DNA from: Maritimibacter sp.
GTDB lineage: Bacteria > Pseudomonadota > Alphaproteobacteria > Rhodobacterales > Rhodobacteraceae
Length of the DNA stretch: 11,485 nt
Direction of reading: 5' to 3'
Assembly: GCA_020441225.1 (NCBI GenBank)
Contig: JAGRMP010000278.1
Span: 1-11,485 of the forward strand
In this document: positions 8,377-11,485 of the stretch, in pieces
How positions within the stretch are numbered: the first letter of the stretch is position 1
Layout: every line of letters begins with the position of its first letter
Position numbers and translations under genes: made by a program
Notes under the pieces: model-generated
Databases searched by the model: none
What the model saw: the letters and a program-made list of their open reading frames with translations, nothing else
Told to the model about the DNA's origin: nothing

Positions 8377-8991
8377 TCACGTCATCGCCTGCCACAGCAC
8401 CAGCCCCGCGATCGCGATCAGCGCGCCGCCGGAGAAAACCTGCAGGTAATGCCCAAGCCGGGTGCGCCCGATAAGCCCCGAGGCGACCAGCCAGGGGGCC
8501 AGCCCCGCCATGGTCGAGACCATCACCGCCGACACATAGGCGCCGAGCGTGGCCGGGTCGGACAGATCGGTATTCTCCGGCACGAAGCCGGGCAGGAGCG
8601 ACAGGAAGAACACCAGCGCGAGCGGGTTGGCCGCACCGATCCAGACCCCGCGGATCACCAGCCGCCGCAGACTGCCGCCTGCTTGCGGCACCGCCTGCGC
8701 ATGCGGCACGGCCTCGCGCAGGATGCAAAACCCGATCATGGCCAGCGACAGCACGCTCACGATCTGCAAGCCGGTGAAAAGCTCCGGGCTCACCTCCCGC
8801 GCGCCCAGCAGAAGCGTGAGCGCCAGCACCGACCAGGCCAGTTCGGCCACCAGAATGCCGGTCGCAGCGGCGATGCCTCCGATCAACCCCGCGCGAACCG
8901 CCGCGCCCCCTACCAGCGCTACATTTTGCCCCGGCGCAACGGAAGCGGCGAAATTGGCCGCGGCCAGGGCGAACCAATGCTCGATCGTCAT
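8377..8991 (-). CDS. LysE/RhtB family amino-acid exporter
   Basis: A 204-residue inner-membrane protein with about six hydrophobic helices, the normal size of the LysE/RhtB family that exports amino acids or their derivatives using the proton gradient. The diagnostic N-terminal motif appears as SVAPGQNVALVGG (residues 17-29; PGQN in place of the usual PGPN), followed by a Gly/Ala-rich second helix. The second signature, GAANPLALVFFLSLLPGF (117-134), corresponds to the family NPK-x-FFLxFLPxF segment. The substrate cannot be inferred. ATG 8991 has AAGGA seven bases upstream. It is divergent from the symporter gene and shares with it a 214-base region that holds a CRP-like palindrome 63 bases upstream of this start. 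Confidence 0.92.
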   Translation of the reverse strand: MTIEHWFALAAANFAASVAPGQNVALVGGAAVRAGLIGGIAAATGILVAELAWSVLALTLLLGAREVSPELFTGLQIVSVLSLAMIGFCILREAVPHAQAVPQAGGSLRRLVIRGVWIGAANPLALVFFLSLLPGFVPENTDLSDPATLGAYVSAVMVSTMAGLAPWLVASGLIGRTRLGHYLQVFSGGALIAIAGLVLWQAMT

Positions 8992-9053
8992 CGGGATGTC
9001 CTTCCAAAATCTCTGCGCTGCGCCCTTTTTTGCGGCAAACTGCGAAGACTGGC

Positions 9054-9069
9054 TGTGAACCGGTTCACC
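9054..9069. promoter_or_regulatory. CRP-type palindromic operator between lysE and the symporter gene
   Basis: TGTGAACCGGTTCACC contains a perfect 14-bp palindrome (9055-9068) and matches the CRP consensus TGTGA-N6-TCACA at nine of ten positions. It lies 63 bases before the lysE start and 137 bases before the symporter start. The central ACCGGT would also suit a LacI-family repressor. A Crp-family regulator with the matching Arg-Glu pair in its recognition helix is encoded on the other side of lysE. Confidence 0.55.
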
Positions 9070-9205
9070 ATTCGACGGGAAAACCGGGGTTGACCGGCGT
9101 TGAGGCTTGCGCCGGGCCTACGCCGCCGGACGTTGCCGTGACAGGATGGACCCGCCGGGGCGGGACCCGGCGCGAAACACCGCTTCTCTGGAGGACCTCT
9201 TCGCT

Positions 9206-10081
9206 ATGCTCGTCGATCTCGTTCTTCCGGCCGTGCTCACGGTCATCATGTTTTCGCTCGGTCTCGGGCTCACCGGCGCCGAGTTCGCCCGGGTGGCGCA
9301 GGCTCCGCGCGCCTTCGGGCTCGGCGCAGTCAACCAGCTCGTGCTGGTGCCGCTCACAGGTTTCGCCCTCGCCCTCGTTTTCAACCTGCCGCCAGAGCTC
9401 GCGGCGGGCACGATGATCCTCGCGCTCTGTCCGGGCGGCGTGATGTCCAACGTGGCCACCCGCATGGCCGCGGGCTCGGTGCCGCTCTCGGTCTCGCTGA
9501 CCGCGGTCATCAGCCTTGTGTCGATCGTGACCCTGCCGGTGCTCACGGCGCTTTCGGTGCGGTTCTTCATGGGATCGGATGCACCGCCCATCGACGTGAC
9601 CGCGCTCGGGGTGACGATGTTCCTGCTCACCGCGGTGCCGGTCGGGCTCGGCATGGCGCTCACCCGCTTGACGCCCGCGATCGCCGCCCGGGCCGCACCG
9701 TGGATGAACCGGATCACCTCCCTCCTCTTCGCGGTTTTGATCGCGCTCGCGCTTGCCTCGAACTGGGGAACCTTCCTGGCCAATATCGGCACGCTCGGCC
9801 CGGCGCTGGTGACGATGACGGCAGCCCTGCTGACGGCCGGGGTGCTGACAGCGCGCGCCGCCGGGCTCGATCACCGCGAGACCACGACGGTGGCGATCGA
9901 ATCGGGCATCCAGAACGGCACGCTCGGCATTGCGGTCGGCGGCATCGTCGCAGGCGCCGCGACCGGCCTGCCCGCGCTGACATTGCCCACCGCGATCTAT
10001 TCGGTCACCGCCTGGGCACTGGTGCTCCCCTTCATCGTCTGGCGCCGGCGCTCCGGCCCGCCGGTTGCCGCCGGGGCCTGA
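9206..10081 (+). CDS. Bile acid:sodium symporter (BASS) family transporter
   Basis: A 291-residue membrane protein with about nine to ten hydrophobic helices. It carries both signatures of the BASS/ASBT fold: CPGGVMSN (residues 75-82), at the first broken helix of the core, and ESGIQNGTLGIAVG (232-245), where Glu232, Gln236 and Asn237 correspond to the conserved E-x-G-x-Q-N sodium- and substrate-site residues. Bacterial members import organic acids such as pyruvate, pantoate and other small carboxylates as well as bile acids; the substrate here is not readable. I chose ATG 9206, with GGAGGA ten bases upstream. The frame extends 33 codons further back without hydrophobic or family-like sequence. 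It is divergent from lysE; a possible terminator lies 270 bases downstream. Confidence 0.93.
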   Translation: MLVDLVLPAVLTVIMFSLGLGLTGAEFARVAQAPRAFGLGAVNQLVLVPLTGFALALVFNLPPELAAGTMILALCPGGVMSNVATRMAAGSVPLSVSLTAVISLVSIVTLPVLTALSVRFFMGSDAPPIDVTALGVTMFLLTAVPVGLGMALTRLTPAIAARAAPWMNRITSLLFAVLIALALASNWGTFLANIGTLGPALVTMTAALLTAGVLTARAAGLDHRETTTVAIESGIQNGTLGIAVGGIVAGAATGLPALTLPTAIYSVTAWALVLPFIVWRRRSGPPVAAGA

Positions 10082-10396
10082 GCCGGTTTGGAACTTGCGA
10101 CCGCCCCCGACCCCGCACGCGCGCCGCGCCGCGCCTGCGCCACACCGCATATCAAGCGGACCCGCGGCGCCCCCGGAATCCGCAATGGCTCCACGCTTGC
10201 ATGCTCGCCCCCAAGCGCAACGGTCGATGAAACCGGGCCCCTAATCCCCTAGGGAAGCAGTCGGTTGCGGACAAATATAATCACGCGATATCAAATACTT
10301 GACAATCATCCGCGTTAACCCTTCGGTAACGTTCTCCGACCGCACCGCCCGAAGTCCGGACCGTTCCGCCGTTGCCGGAAACACGGACCGGAGTTT
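10082..10396. other. Convergent intergenic region after the symporter gene
   Basis: No protein gene is seen in these 315 bases between convergent genes. An AT-rich island (about 10262-10332) sits in GC-rich surroundings. It contains a perfect TATAAT (10276-10281) without a -35 partner, a perfect TTGACA (10299-10304) without a good -10, and a hairpin CGTTAACC/GGTAACG (10313-10320 with 10325-10331, one bulge). A long stem-loop with a T run ends the region. The promoter-like box followed by a terminator leaves room for a small RNA, but nothing recognisable was found. Confidence 0.4.
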
Positions 10397-10397
10397 T
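10355..10397 (+). terminator. Stem-loop with T run, probable plus-strand terminator
   Basis: TCCGGACCG (10355-10363) pairs with CGGACCGGA (10384-10392) with one A-A mismatch, and TTCCG (10364-10368) with CGGAA (10376-10380), leaving a seven-base loop and a three-base bulge. GTTTTC follows. It could end the symporter transcript, or a small RNA starting in the AT-rich island upstream. Its T run overlaps the stop codon of the minus-strand TPR gene. On the minus strand the stem begins seven bases after that stop codon starts and has no T run. Confidence 0.6.
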
Positions 10398-11485
10398 CAG
10401 CCCGACAGCCGCCACAGCCGCGGCAGGGCGATCTCCGCCCGGGCGAGATGGTCGTCGCGCGCCGCGCTTTCGTCCGCAAGCCCGGTGCGGGTCAGCCGGT
10501 CCCAGGCCTGGGCGGCGGCATAGCTCATGCCACGGTCCTCGGCGGCCAGCGCCGACGCCCGCCAGCTCTTCGCCGCCTTCTCCTTGCGGCCCTGGACCCA
10601 GTGGCTGTCACCCGCCGAGAGCCCGGCCATCGGCACGCCCGTGCGGTATTGCTTGCCGATCCGAGCCGCCGATTTCACGACCACGTCGAGATACCCACGG
10701 ACCTGGTCCGCCGGCAGGCCGCGGTCTTTCAACGCCCAGATCAGATCGCAGTAGATCGGCGCATTCTGTGTCATGTAGACCTGCGGACGCTTGGTCCGCG
10801 CGACGATGTCCAGCGCCGCTTCCAGATCCGAAATCGCCGCGACATCGCGCCCGTCCTCGAGCGCCAGCGCGGCCCGGGCGTAGTGAAACACCAGCCGGTT
10901 GTTGTCGTTCGCGTCAAACGCGTTGGCCGGGTCGTCGAGCAACCGTTCCATCGCCGTCACGTCGCCGCGCAATTCGTCGAAGCGCGACAGGCACAGGAGG
11001 TCGCGCGAGCGGCCGTTGTGCGACCAGATGATGCCCTGGATCACGCCGCGGTCGCGGCTTGCCGCGAGGGTGATGTCGGACCAGCCGATGGCCTCTTCGA
11101 ACCGGCCTTCGAGCCGCTTGAGGTTGGCCAGCGTCGAACACGAGGTTTCCCAGGTCTTGCGCTCGCCGCAGGCATCGGAGACCTGCATCGCGTGGCGGAA
11201 ATAGCGCTCGCCGTCCTCCCAGCCCCCCTTGCCGCTCTCGTAATTGCCCGACACCATGTAAACCCAGCCCTCGGTCGCCGGATCGTCCAGCCGGTCGACG
11301 ATGGCGAGCGCCTTTTCCTGCAGATCGTCGCCGTCGAGCGCCCAGGGCAGCGCCGTCGAAATGAGCGCCAGGCCGATGTAGAGCTTGGCCAGGGTGGCGC
11401 TGTCGCCGCCGGCCGCGCGCGCCAGGTTCGCCCCGCGCAGGATCTCGGCCAGCGCCTGGGGGATCTTGTTGAGCTCGTAATGCAG
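10397..11485 (-). CDS. TPR-repeat protein, C-terminal part (possibly of an AAA-ATPase/adenylate cyclase)
   Basis: The frame is open from the right window edge to TGA at 10399-10397, giving the last 362 residues of a larger protein. It is almost entirely helical, with degenerate tetratricopeptide repeats of about 35-42 residues, for example GGWEDGERYFRHAMQVSDAC and GRFEEAIGWSDITLAASRDR. There are no membrane segments and no catalytic motif in the visible part. This style of long, Leu/Ala-rich, weakly conserved TPR tail is typical of large signalling proteins that pair an N-terminal class III adenylate/guanylate cyclase or other sensor domain with an AAA/STAND ATPase; that assignment is a guess, because the N-terminal part lies outside the window. 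A free-standing TPR protein is the alternative. Internal ATGs (for instance at 11257) are not likely starts, as TPR-like sequence continues upstream of them to the edge. Confidence 0.75.
   Translation of the reverse strand: MHYELNKIPQALAEILRGANLARAAGGDSATLAKLYIGLALISTALPWALDGDDLQEKALAIVDRLDDPATEGWVYMVSGNYESGKGGWEDGERYFRHAMQVSDACGERKTWETSCSTLANLKRLEGRFEEAIGWSDITLAASRDRGVIQGIIWSHNGRSRDLLCLSRFDELRGDVTAMERLLDDPANAFDANDNNRLVFHYARAALALEDGRDVAAISDLEAALDIVARTKRPQVYMTQNAPIYCDLIWALKDRGLPADQVRGYLDVVVKSAARIGKQYRTGVPMAGLSAGDSHWVQGRKEKAAKSWRASALAAEDRGMSYAAAQAWDRLTRTGLADESAARDDHLARAEIALPRLWRLSG

Noticed and set aside
7379..9007. A 542-codon minus-strand open frame opposite the Crp-type gene and out of frame with lysE
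   Set aside because: Low-complexity Gly/Arg/Ala translation with no domain; both overlapping genes have recognisable families.
10276..10281. Perfect TATAAT in the gap after the symporter gene
   Set aside because: No -35-like hexamer 15-19 bases upstream on the plus strand, and the downstream TTGACA is in the wrong order to pair with it.

Overview
The window is GC-rich (roughly two-thirds G+C by eye) bacterial chromosome, most likely from an alphaproteobacterium of the Rhodobacterales/Paracoccaceae type. The pointers are the MreB and LeuA sequences lying near each other, a sulfide:quinone reductase resembling that of Rhodobacter, and GC-saturated third codon positions. No mobile element, CRISPR array, rRNA or tRNA was recognised. 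The taxonomic call is inference from family resemblance, not from a database search.

Layout. Left edge (1-287, minus): the N-terminus of mreB, running off the window. A 537-base gap follows. A membrane acyltransferase-3 gene (825-1859, plus) then converges on leuA (1869-3410, minus), and the probable leuA terminator lies inside the end of the acyltransferase gene. Upstream of leuA is a compact attenuator-like leader: a promoter, an apparently leaderless 28-residue peptide rich in leucine codons near its end, and a perfect 10-bp hairpin that contains the peptide stop codon. Next, divergent from leuA, are a TetR-family regulator (4165-4782) and a type I-like sulfide:quinone oxidoreductase (5141-6424) with a strong terminator. 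Converging on sqr is a membrane-anchored ClpP/crotonase-fold protein (6583-7512, minus). Divergent from that is a Crp/Fnr-family regulator with an intact cAMP-type phosphate-binding cassette (7640-8356, plus), which converges on a LysE/RhtB exporter (8377-8991, minus). Divergent from lysE is a bile acid:sodium symporter-family transporter (9206-10081, plus). The right edge (10397-11485, minus) is the C-terminal TPR part of a large protein, perhaps of the AAA-ATPase/class III adenylate cyclase type.

How the genes may work together. The leuA leader suggests that leucine supply controls LeuA synthesis through translation of the leader peptide. The TetR gene is the only regulator next to sqr and is a candidate controller of sulfide oxidation; known Rhodobacter sqr control uses an ArsR-type repressor. 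A sequence matching the CRP consensus at 9 of 10 positions (TGTGA-N6-TCACC, 9054-9069) lies between the divergent lysE and symporter genes, one gene away from a Crp-type regulator whose recognition helix keeps the key Arg-Glu pair. This makes a plausible local regulatory circuit. All links between genes here are inference from position and motif.
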